Below, piece after piece: positions 37,410-47,492 of a stretch of 64,000 nt of DNA. Position numbers and translations under genes: made by a program. Positions within the stretch are counted from its first letter, which is position 1, and each line of letters starts with the position of its first letter. The stretch is from Marisa cornuarietis (lineage: Eukaryota > Mollusca > Gastropoda > Architaenioglossa > Ampullariidae): the NCBI GenBank assembly GCA_004794655.1, contig SMMW01000006.1, forward strand, positions 594,001 to 658,000, written 5' to 3'. A model generated the notes under the pieces. It ran no database searches. It saw only the letters and a list, made by a program, of their open reading frames with translations, and was not told the DNA's origin.

Positions 37410-38440
37410 TGTTTCTGCGCGCACCAACTTGGAGGCATTTTCCAACACCTTTTTTAGCGCTTTGTGGAATCATTCTCCATCCCAGCTGCTTGGAAATTGT
37501 CTACTATTGTCTCAGTCCCGAAGAAAGCAGCTCAGCATTTCAACGACTTTAGACCAGTGGCCTTAACATCGCTGGTCATGAAAGTATTGGAGACAATCAT
37601 CAAAACATTGATTGTAAAAGCCACTAACAATTTTTGACCCCTTGCAATTTGCATTGCAGTCCAAATGAAGTGTTGATGATGCTAAACTTTACTCAAACAC
37701 CTGGAGAATCCACAAGCCCATGCACGACTGTTGTTTGCTGACTTCTAATCGACCTTCAACACCATTCCGCCACATATCCTAGCTAGAAGACTCCTCGACG
37801 AGTTTTTCTTTGACCATCAGCTAGTGTCATGGATTATTAACTTTTTGGTGTCAACCTGGGCACTATCGTGAACAGGCGACTTTGCTGGGATGTCAACACC
37901 CAAGCTATCGTGAAGAAGGCTCAGCAGCGCCTCTTCCTTCTCCGGAAGCTGAAGTTTTTTCTGTCTCCCACCAACTTCTTCAGCTCTTTTATAGATCGCA
38001 TGTAGAGAGCGTGCTGTCCTTCTCGCTTATCTGTTTCTACAACAGTTTGTCGGCGAAGGACAAGAGCAGCCTACATCGTGTGGTACCCACCTGCTCAAAA
38101 GTCATTGGAACAGCTCAGAGTTCTCTTCAGACTCTATATAACAGACAGACATTTCTGAAAGTGTCTGCAGATCTTCGTGATGACAGGCATGTCCTGTCGA
38201 GAGAATTTGTCCAGCTCCCATCAGGGCGCCGATTTTGTCTACCTGCATGCAGGACCAACAGAGTGAGGCTGTCCTTCGTTGTTTCGGCCGTGTGTCTTTT
38301 GAATGGTGCTGAGTGCGAATGAATGAAACATGAATGTGAGAGTCTGTTTGGTGGATGCAAATGTGTTGTGATGTTTATTATGTTTGGTTATCGAGCTGCC
38401 CCTGAATTGCCCTCTGGGACAAATAAAGTTTTATCTTTCA
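37410..38440 (+). mobile_element. Non-LTR retrotransposon, 3' portion, degraded
   Basis: Several frames encode reverse transcriptase pieces in order: a VPKK...NDFRPVALTSL block near 37520-37580, a motif A-like LLFADF...FNTIPPHI block near 37730-37790, then KKAQQRLFLLRKL and a C-terminal region with FYRSHVESVLSFS and LPSGRR. The frames are broken by stops and frameshifts, and a deletion joins the motif A region to the C-terminal part, removing the catalytic F/YADD segment. The 3' end carries TTGCCCTCTGGGACAAATAA at about 38408-38427, shared with the minus-strand element ending at 62703. It belongs to the jockey/CR1-L2 group of LINEs by motif order. It is inactive. Confidence 0.8.
38374..38379 (-). 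terminator. Poly(A) signal candidate for CysR3
   Basis: AATAAA on the minus strand about 205 bases past the CysR3 stop. It lies inside the 3' end of the plus-strand retrotransposon, so that element may have supplied the signal. Low certainty. Confidence 0.25.
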
Positions 38441-38583
38441 TGTGTTTTGACACCTCAGATTAGTAATTTCATATTTGAATTGGGAATCTCTATTATTGTA
38501 GAAAATAAGAGTCAATTCTCTCCCCCTCTTATATATACATGTAAATGGTAGTTACAGAACACCTATACCAGTAACAACTGATT

Positions 38584-38759
38584 CTAAATGTGCTCATTTA
38601 TCTCTTTTTCTTGAGTCAATGAGAGCTCCACTTCAGGAGTGTCTTGTGTTAGTTTCTTCCTCCCTCTTTTCCTAAAAAAAAATAAATAAATGAATAAAAA
38701 GCAGTAATGCTGTACTAACAGAACATGCAGATATACCGAGATTTAAATTTTCACTGTGA

Positions 38760-38801
<42 letters not shown>

Positions 38802-41800
38802 CTCATTTATCAAACAGTTATCATAGTAGATAATAAATAGCCAAATTGTTCGTTTGTATTTAATAAAATATCTAATCATCCAGCCAATCCATCGCCATCC
38901 ATGAATCCCTTTAAACCCATTATTCAATAAATCTTTAACAAATCTAAGATCTAACTGTCGTTCATAAATGGTTAAAACATCTAATCTTGTAATTGTTAGC
39001 AATTCAGTAAACTTCATGCGGTTCACTACTCGTCAAATCAATCATAAAATATACATTTTCATATAACACACAACACATGGAATCCGTGTCTAGCCATTTC
39101 TTCTTTCAGTTAATTAAGCCGCCATCAATTGGAATAATAAAATAAAACGCCATACCTAATTATTAAACAATCTGATCACTAAACTAGACAGAGAAAAGGT
39201 GATCCAACTCACCGCCTTATCGAGAATGCCACAGCAGCAGCAGCAGCAGCAAGTGTTACTATGATCAAAACAACGACAACCGGTACAGCAACTGGAACAA
39301 TCAACTTGTTGTCTGCAGTATCTGTAAAAAACACGCGACAAAGATTATTGCTAAATAACATCAACATTTGTCTTTTATTAGTCATCAGTACTGTTGTTCA
39401 TCCTTCTGTTCCTTCGTTTGTTGTTCGTCTCGCTAAGAGCGCGAGTATTTCCTATACAAATCACGCATTTCTTCTTAATATTACTATAAAAAGGAGTCGA
39501 TAAAATATAATATTAGTGATTATAATCTAGAAAAAGTAATAATATTCACCCTTGTTAGAATGGTTATGAGGACATTTCCTTGGAATACTTCTTCTGAAAC
39601 GATTTTTATCGTCATGTTCTGCTTCTGTGCCTGCAAAAACATCAAAGTTATCCATCTTAGAAGGTGCCAGTTACCAGTAATTTGACTCATTATTCTGTAG
39701 TTATACAATAGTTGCTGGCAGTAGATGTAGCTTAAATGTCCACTAACATCTTATAGATAAGCATAATATTTATGTGTAGAAAATGTTTTCATCAGCATCT
39801 TTCTCGTCACACTCACTTTCTTGACAGCCAGTTGCATCTTGTTCTTCGTGTTCTAATGGTTCCAGTTCACCTGTTGATGAGAAAGAAGTTAGTCCCGTGA
39901 CCTTATGAGGAAATGAGGTGATAGAGTCTTTACTCGATATTGGCAAGCTTTTTGAACGCAGTGCTCATCTCAGTTCTCTCTTTGTTTTATCTTTTTTAAA
40001 CCCCTCAAGATTTCATTCCACAACACATGGAATCAACTGACTGAAGTGTGCCGTGTCACGTTTCTTTATGGTTACTGAAAGGTTTTTCTAGTACAAAAAT
40101 AAAACTAGAGTTATACAAATTGTTCTGAGCACAGGAATGTGCCTTTGGCATACTACGTGAAAAGAGTGGACAAATCATACTCATTGTTACAGCTTTCACA
40201 TGAAGCTATCCGTAATAATGACACATAAGCTAAGAAAAAAGTATCCAAGTTGGTGTCCATAATAGCAATCCTACAGTGGATTAAATACCAGCTTAGGAGA
40301 AACTACTTTAAATAAAAGTAGATAAAGCATAATCTCAATGGAGATAAAAAGGAACATTCTAAAGACATCCCTAGAAATTTAAGTTCTCGTTCCTGTTGTT
40401 TATTCATGCTATTTCAAACGAGTTCTCGTTTAAATTGTGTGAAAGCACCAGGATGTCTAAGACGATTTCTTAAAACTACAAAATATGCGTCAGGAAAAAT
40501 AACCAAATCCATTACACACTATTAATGAAAACATGCGTTAATTTCCCTAATTTGATCAGGGGAAATGTACGTACTCGTCTCTAAAGAGCAGGAGATAAGT
40601 CCATGTCCGTTATTTCTAATGATAAAGCTTCCGTTAGGACATGTTACTTCAAAGTCAATTTTAAAAAGAAGAGTGGTTGGAGAAGTGAAATTCACACTGT
40701 AGCCTCCTGCCAAATCGCAACTGAAAGCGTCTTGTATCCAATCGCAAACAGCAACAGCATCTGAAACAAGTGTAGACAAAGGACATGAAGTTAGGATTTT
40801 TCAGCTACTGTCTTATCTAGCTTCCGTGAAAACACTGTTTTTGCGCGTTTTTTTTCTTTCGTTAACACTTACGTGGTTATTTAAGAAAATGTTTTGTTCA
40901 AAACAGTGTTTAAGGCAATGTTGTAAAAGCTGACGTCGTGTTGACGTGTATAAGTATTATAAGTAGTTTTCATGCAAGCAGAAAGTATAATTAATCATGC
41001 AATCTATATATTATTCATTTATGAAATCAATAAAATGTTTATATATATATTTAATTAAATTGAAGTTTATGAATCCAGCGCTTGTAGCATAACACAAAAC
41101 ACTCTTCTGTTTTGGTCTTTCTTATATTAAACGTATCTCCTCCATGGAAACATTGCCAACCCATCTTTAAATCCTCTTTCTAATCGATTGTATATCAGTA
41201 TCTTTTCCATGTTCTTGTATTTATATTCAAGTAGTCTACTGCAGACTACATTTTCACCATTGTTAATGATGTGTGAGACTCTATAACTGTCATGGGTGTC
41301 TGTTTTGCTGTAAACAAGTATTAAAGATTTACTAATTTTGTTTTCGTTGATTTTGGTAAGGTATATACATTCCAAAACATTCAATGACGTTAGAATAGTC
41401 CACCTTAAGGTTAGATATCAATGTGAAAAAAGAGGCTTCAATACCTTCCTTTCCGCTTAAGGCGATGTGTTGCACAGTGACAGTTTTGATATCTCTGGTG
41501 AAGGCAAAATTAATTGTACGAGCACAGTCTCTTTTTCTCGATACTTTACAGCTTTGTCCTTCTCCTTAAAATACAACATACAACACAAACATCAAAGCAA
41601 AAGGTACGAACTTCTTTTAAGTCATATTTTCTTCAAACAATATGAAATAACGTTCATTAACTTCAGTCATGTAACACAAGCCTGATTGGTTCAATAGGCA
41701 TTTTCTAGAGCGCTGTCTTACAGTAATTGTTGATTAGAAGTCATGGTTTTGCAAGGTAAGTCAACCCACGGGTCAAACGTGTCGAGTATTGTTTCTTACG

Positions 41801-42652
41801 AGAAATAGTATGTGCTTTTGAAACAAGTGTTTCGTGTACCATCCACACCAGCGGAAATTGCTAACTTACCCTTAATGAGAGTAGCACACACTCGTCGGTG
41901 ATTAAAACGAAAGAAGGGTTCAGTTAGTTGGAAACTAAGCTGCCTTTATCGAGATACACGAGCGTAAAGAGATGGGAAGAAAAGATTACAGCTGTGTTAT
42001 AACTGGCTGGAAAAAAAGTTTAGGGTTTGGGTTAGGGTTAGGGTTAGGGGTAGAGTTTGGGTTAGTGTTAAGGTTAGGGTTAGGGTTAGGTTTATGGGTT
42101 TAGGTTAGGGGTAGGGGAAAGCTTGTTGATTTGATTTCATGTTAGCAGACGAGAGAAAGTCGAGAGGAGACAAGATGAGGAGTGTGAATGGAAATTTGGG
42201 TTATAGATTTACGCAATTTTCGGAGGAGAACAAATTTTGTTTATTTTTGGATATTATTTATCGGAAAAATTGGAGTAATGATTGGAAGAAGATGGACCAG
42301 ACGATATCAGGGAAGTTGAGCGAGGAGACAGGCAAGCCATTTTTGTTATGGACGTCGTGTTGCCCCCCTATAAGAAAGCTGTTCCTTTCTCGGAATAATT
42401 GGAGGAAGGATTCGAAGAAGATGAAGGAGACGATATCAGGGGAGTTTAGCGAGGGGAGAGAGAGCAGAAGATGAATGACGTAATAGTGACGTCACTAATT
42501 TGCATAGCTCCGCCTACAGGTAAGCCATTTTTGTTATGGACGTCGCAAAAACCACCTATAAGAAAGCTGTTCCTTAACTTAAAAACGTACTTACCACAGA
42601 GAACTTCGGCAACCATCCATGAGGCAACTATGGTAGTGATAATCCACTTCAT
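38584..42652 (-). CDS. CysR3: type I membrane protein, Cys-rich ectodomain, furin-type stalk
   Basis: Seven coding exons: 42595-42652, 41445-41564, 40575-40760, 39817-39870, 39550-39630, 39213-39321 and 38584-38671, totalling 696 bases and 231 residues. Residues 1-19 form a signal peptide. The ectodomain keeps the cysteine order of CysR1/2 (two in exon 2, four in exon 3, one in each stalk exon) with low overall identity, for example GEGQSCKVSRKRDC. The stalk has RFRR/S at 150-154, a furin-type site. The membrane helix, about 173-199, contains six alanines coded by a GCT run. A single tail exon replaces the two in CysR1/2 and reads RKRGRKKLTQDTPEVELSL and onward, without tyrosine. Exon 5 uses a normal GT donor. 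The gene is divergent to IgR3, 4.8 kb between starts. Intron 1 contains telomere-like repeats and a duplicated block. Confidence 0.85.
38760..38802 (+). repeat. (ATCA)n microsatellite in CysR3 last intron
   Basis: About ten tetranucleotide copies between the membrane exon and the tail exon of CysR3. Confidence 0.95.
42019..42116 (+). repeat. Interstitial telomere-like (TTAGGG)n array
   Basis: Degenerate TTAGGG units with TTTGGG, TTAGGGG and TTATGGG variants, inside intron 1 of CysR3. TTAGGG is the telomere unit in molluscs and many other animals. The array is short and imperfect, so it is an internal relic rather than a chromosome end. Confidence 0.85.
42262..42576. repeat. Direct duplication in CysR3 intron 1
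   Basis: A block beginning CGGAAAAATTGGAGTAATGA at 42262 recurs at 42391, and a block beginning AAGCCATTTTTGTTATGGAC at 42334 recurs at 42522. The second unit carries an extra ~59 bases with a CRE-type palindrome (TGACGTCA, 42487-42494) and an octamer (ATTTGCAT, 42498-42505). Confidence 0.8.
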
Positions 42653-42659
42653 TTTTGAG

Positions 42660-43890
42660 CACCTTCACTTCTGTCTGATTTTTAGGATCTCGACTCGTAG
42701 CTACAGCAACCTAACCAGTGTCACTAAAAGATTTCCTCTACAGTAAAATCACTTTCCTGATGCGATGAAAGCAGTAATAGTTATATTTGGCAGTCTGATT
42801 GAAGAGTGGTCTTGAATAGCAATTGGGTATGCCCAGAATTACTTTTAGTCAAGACCCTCCTCACTTTCGCATCCGGGCTTGGGACCGGCAATGGCGGAGT
42901 TACAGTGTACTCACTACACTCATCATACAGCTTACATGTGATGAGATAGTGTTTAAACTGCAAGAATGGCGGAGGCGATCATACAGTCATAACTGATGGC
43001 ATATTGCCAAGCAGATAGTGCACATACAAACTGTTTGCTGTACAGGTAACCCAAGTTTCTTGGAGGCAGCTGCAGACTGAGACCGGTTGTGCCCCGTGTA
43101 TGATATTCAGTCCTGTGGGCGGAGTTGCTGGTTTGTGATCATTCAATCAGCGCTGAAGCGGAGTAGTTGCCAACGCGCTGTGCGCGGGCTGTCCTATATA
43201 AACAGCAAACCAAGCACAATAAGCAATCTGCACAATGTGTTTCAGTACAACAGCTGTAGCCAGGTACATGTATGTGGGGAAAATATTGAGCATGCCATAT
43301 TTAACCGAAAACTCTATGTCGCCATAAATCCTTTTGACTTCGAATCTATTAACAGAAATCTTCTATCTACTGTCCTGTTTAAAAAAAAATGATGGTATCA
43401 AGGTAAATTACTCTGCTATATTAGAAATATTATGCTAGTTGTCACAAACACGACCACATGACAACTCAAGTATTCATGATAGTCGCGCGCTCTTTTAAGG
43501 CAATTGCCTTGGGCTACCGTGGTCGTATGGATTTGTCAACCTGGTCAAGGACTTTCACGAGACAAAGGTCAAAAACCCTTTGCTGTGCGGGCACAACAAC
43601 AAAGAAAAAAATTTGCCTCCTTTCAACCAATCAGTCAGACGCTCACGCTCGCTGACTCACTTCCGTCTTCCTTGCCTTAACACCATACTCGTGCTGCAAT
43701 ATACCGCACTTGCAGGGTTTGCAGGCTCTGCTCGGAGCTTTTCGAGTTTTGCACACATCTGCGAGGTGGCTTTGCATCAAGGTTTTCAAGGATAGGACGC
43801 GATTCTATTTTCTTGCCGAGCCTGACCTACAGTACATGGCTATAGCCAATAGGAATGGTTGAACACAGTCTGCATCCGTTTACCTCCAAA
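42660..43890. other. Divergent spacer, CysR3 side
   Basis: No gene is seen. A donor-like GTGAGT on the minus strand (42909-42914) could end a leader exon of CysR3. TATATAAA at 43195-43202 reads as a TATA box on the plus strand and as a weaker TATATAG on the minus strand. GC-rich stretches around 43130-43190 suggest promoter DNA. Confidence 0.4.
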
Positions 43891-43897
43891 TTAGAAA

Positions 43898-44215
43898 ATG
43901 GCGATGTGGTCAGAGGAAAGGTGTACGAGTATGATTTATATGTGGGAAAACTACCCGTGTCTGTTCGACACTGCCAGTCCGGAGTATCTCAACCGGGATA
44001 AGGGCAAGAATGCCTTAATTTAAATTGCTCGTGCTCTGGGCAGCCTCCATCAAATATAAAAGTTCTTCAAACGTTGCAGACGACTTTCGCAAAAAGCGTC
44101 TGCATTCTCTCGAGTCTTCCGAAGAGATTTCTTTTAGAAGACACGAAAAGACGCCTAAGCGACTCCTTCGCGCTATCACCCCTCATCTGTTTTTCCTTCT
44201 TCTTTCTCTCCCTAC
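43898..44215 (+). pseudogene. MADF-like domain pseudogene
   Basis: From the ATG at 43898 the frame reads MAMWSEERCTSMIYMWENYP, then CLFDTASPEYLNRDKGKNAL, the usual start of a MADF (Myb/SANT-like, Adf-1 type) DNA-binding domain. A TAA stops it at 44021. Domain similarity continues after the stop (IARALGS) and then in another frame (NIKVLQTLQTTFAK), so at least one stop and one frameshift disable it. MADF proteins are often partners of PIF/Harbinger transposases, so this may be a transposon relic or a dead processed gene copy. Confidence 0.6.
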
Positions 44216-44504
44216 TTCATCAAAAAATGTTATTAACATAGCAGCAGTAGCTTTCGAAAGTATCTTATTGTCTGCCATTTTGTCGAGTACCCTCAATGCG
44301 CTGGGCTGATGAGGTCACCTCGTAAGACACTAGTGAGTGGACTTACTTAGTGAGAGTAGAACGGGGCATAGACTTTAGAGAGAGCTTCATTGTCTATGAA
44401 CGGGGATGCAATGCTGCCTAGCAGGCAAAATCTTGCACGCGCAAACCTTGAAAACATTGTAGCGTGAGACTAGGTCTTAAGGTAGCGTCTAATAAACGCG
44501 TGAT

Positions 44505-44570
44505 TTGTGTAGCGCATACTCACGTTCGTAAGGAACATGCCAGTGCAGAGAACAAGGAGAGGAGTGACAT
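44505..44570. repeat. Dispersed repeat (GTATAGCGCATA block), second copy
   Basis: Matches the block at 14400-14470, including 'GTGTAGCGCATACTCAC' and the following 'GAACAAGGAGAGGAGTGACA' part. Confidence 0.6.
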
Positions 44571-44770
44571 GTTCTTGTTTCTTAGCACCAGACGTGCATC
44601 AAAGTTTTTTTTACTTTCTAGAGTTAATTAATGAGGTCTGAGGGGTAGCCGTGAGCAAGGAGTTGCAGTGATCAAGTTGAGAAAGAAATGCGCACAGACA
44701 AGAGTGTTGGTAGAGCGTGTGGAAAGAATGTGGCGGATGGCACTGATCTTACGTAGCTCATAATAGACAA

Positions 44771-44853
44771 ACTGACAGACAGCTGTAACTTGTTTGCTAT
44801 AACAGACTGACAGACAAGTTACAGCTGTCTGTCAGTCTGTTATAGTAAACAAG
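44771..44853. repeat. Nested inverted repeat (cruciform-forming)
   Basis: A 23-base arm at 44771-44793 is perfectly complementary to 44814-44836. An overlapping pair, 44789-44815 and 44827-44853, is complementary with one mismatch. Two mutually exclusive hairpins can therefore form. Confidence 0.85.
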
Positions 44854-44999
44854 AGTCGTGTAAGAAAATTCCAGATTTCTAACCAGTGACGTAAAGGTGA
44901 TGACGGTTTCGACCACTTTGATGTGATTGGGTGGTCTGACTCACGATGATTTATTTCTTCTTCTCGAGCATAGACTTACACTGCAGCACCTGCCAGACA

Positions 45000-46360
45000 T
45001 AATAAAATGCACATCTCAAAACATGGCTAACATAAAATACATATCTCTATTCTAAACGGTAACGTAATCTATGCGCTTTCTTCTCTAAGCTAATAAATAT
45101 CATCATCGTCATCATCTTAGCTACCAGCGGCCAGACCCACAGCAAGCCAGCCCACCGGTGGGGCCATTCTGCTGGTTCCTGTCGTCCGAGGGAGCTGATG
45201 AGACCCAGCTTAGAGATCAAATTTATGCACACTGCCGCTTACAGTATTTATTTCTGTACCACCATTTAGCTGCGGCTGCTGCCAATGACGTCCACTTGTC
45301 TGCACACTTGAAAACGCGGCAAAAGCTTGTTCTCGGTAGAATTTCTGTTTTCCAGATCGACATGTAGTCGTTCACAGCTTTGCTTTTTAAAAAATGGAGT
45401 CTTACCCCTGTCTAGTCATGGTGTCAACGTAGCTATTGGAGACAAGAACGACCAGTAGAGCTGAAACTTAAGTCCCTTTTACAATTTAAGCGCCTCAGAG
45501 TGTTTTTGCTATTCTTATAAAGGTGAAATTACATCTCTACGAAAACTCTCTTAATCTATTACGACTAGCCAGATAATCTGGACATATTCATCTTCTTTAA
45601 GCGAAAATTTAGTGTGGCTTGAAACATAGTCTTCATAAAGTGTTCGTTAAATATCTTTATCTACGAAAAAGGAGAAAATACAAAAACGATAATATTAATA
45701 ACCTAAATTAAGAAAAGTAAAGTACATAATATTTAATATCGATACATATGCAACAATCTAGTATTGAACTTGCCAAAAATACCACAATTTTTACACACAA
45801 TGAGAAAGATTTCTTATTCGTAGCAAAAAATAGTTACACTGATACGCAGGCTTCGAAACAGTAGCCGATACTGTTATATATGTAGCTTATCATCAAATTA
45901 TAATTTTACTTTTGCCAAACTTGGTATATAATTTTGTTTTAATATTTTGCTTGATTTGTTGCTATGCACATCTTTTCTTGCACAGATTTATACTATTTCC
46001 TTACACAACTATTATATAGAACTGCTGCACGGGACACAGCTGATTTGAGTGCAACAATAAAGCCTTTCTCTTAATTTAACATCTGTATTATTCGTTTAAA
46101 CGAGAATGTTTCATGATGGACGACGTTGCTTAGTGTAGCTTATCCAAGGGAAGTAACTGCGCCATTACTGCGCCATTTGTCGCTTGACGGCTTTACACGC
46201 ATGTACAAGCTAGAACACCAAGAAAAAATCTGGTTAAGAAATAAACATAATATTTGAAAAATAACAAATTATTAACTTAATTAACAATACACGAAAATAC
46301 ATAAACAGTAATTCTCACCCTTTCCGCAGTAAACGCGTTTGATAAAAGTTCACTTATCCC
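45000..46360. other. Spacer without recognised gene
   Basis: AT-rich sequence with no supported coding region or named repeat. Confidence 0.4.
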
Positions 46361-46369
46361 AGCAAATCT

Positions 46370-46850
46370 GCTTTTGAAGTCTCCTTTGTTAAGTCCGGAG
46401 CTCCACCAAAGAAACCCGATACAGTCTCAAAAACAACATTCTCGCGGCAGATTCAAGCCCCTTAGAGTGCTGCATATTTTCCCACAAATAAACTTCTCAA
46501 ACACGCTCAAATATTTAAGCAACAAAAGTTTCGACCCAAACACTGCAGACACATCCTTCAAAACAGCACACGACCTTCTCCTGGTCGCAAACGCTCTATA
46601 TCGTAGAAACATAATCAACATCAATATGTGCTTCCTCTAACAAAGAAATCGAAACAACAGAGCACATTCTCTTCTACTGCACACACATACAGCAAACACG
46701 CACACATCTGTCCAAATTTATGACAAGCACTGCAGACACTGGACTGCATACGATTCAACAACCTTCTACTCGCTCTATCATCAGAAACCCAAAAAGCATC
46801 AGCCATCGAAGTGGGGGAATATACACATTCCACATGGAACTTCAGAATTA
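46370..46850 (+). mobile_element. LINE C-terminal remnant (possible)
   Basis: Two overlapping frames read as the end of a LINE-type protein: a stretch rich in conserved-looking positions, then NKEIETTEHILFYC, which resembles the H-x4-C half of the C-terminal zinc knuckle of many non-LTR elements. A frameshift near 46627 separates the two. Classification is tentative. Confidence 0.4.
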
Positions 46851-46942
46851 ATTATTTGCTAGCAAAGTACGCGATTCACACCTGCAATCAACGAGCGCCG
46901 TTAACAGTGTACTACGTCACACTAGTGCACCATTCCCAACAT

Positions 46943-47127
46943 TGGAAGCCGTCAACACCAAACAGAGAGAGAGAGAATGAGTGACAGTTCGTATTATTCG
47001 GACGATAAAGTCTGCATTTTTCGTGCTAAAGTAGCAGTTTTTTAGAACCACAAGAAATAAGACTTTCAGCGTCCGAATAACCCGAAATGTCGCTCATTCT
47101 CTCTCTGTTAGGTGTTGACGGCTGCCA
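46943..47127. mobile_element. MITE-like element with ~60-base inverted ends
   Basis: The left end TGGAAGCCGTCAACACC and the right end GGTGTTGACGGCTGCCA are inverted repeats. Pairing extends inward through a GA-rich block and a TCGGACG/CGTCCGA block to about 60 bases per arm. The interior is about 60 bases and non-coding. No clear target duplication was seen. Confidence 0.7.
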
Positions 47128-47492
47128 GTCTCTTTTTTTTCCTTTCCTTATCTGTGACCTCATCCAATTGGTTTCGTAAATTTCCATTCAGTCCAGCCTC
47201 TGGGATTCTTGTCAATGGGGTTAAACTAATGAAAGAACTGGTGGAGCGTTAAAACCATGAAGGAAAGCGACATGTGCATCTATACATGGGACGTTACTGC
47301 GTCATTACTAATTTAAGCACGTAAAGTTTCCCATAATACAAGTTGCAAACATGTGTATGTGTAGAAATATCCTATTGGTGCAAGCAAACAAGGAAGAAGA
47401 AAATTCTCACTTTCCCTTATCAAAAAGAGTCGAATTTTATTCTTGTTCAAATTGCTACTAGTGCTGAACCAGTCGAGGAGAAACCTATCAAG

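Noticed and set aside
43087..43392. Plus-strand open frame with TATATAAA inside
   Set aside because: No homology and no splice continuation; the TATA-like block lies within rather than before it.
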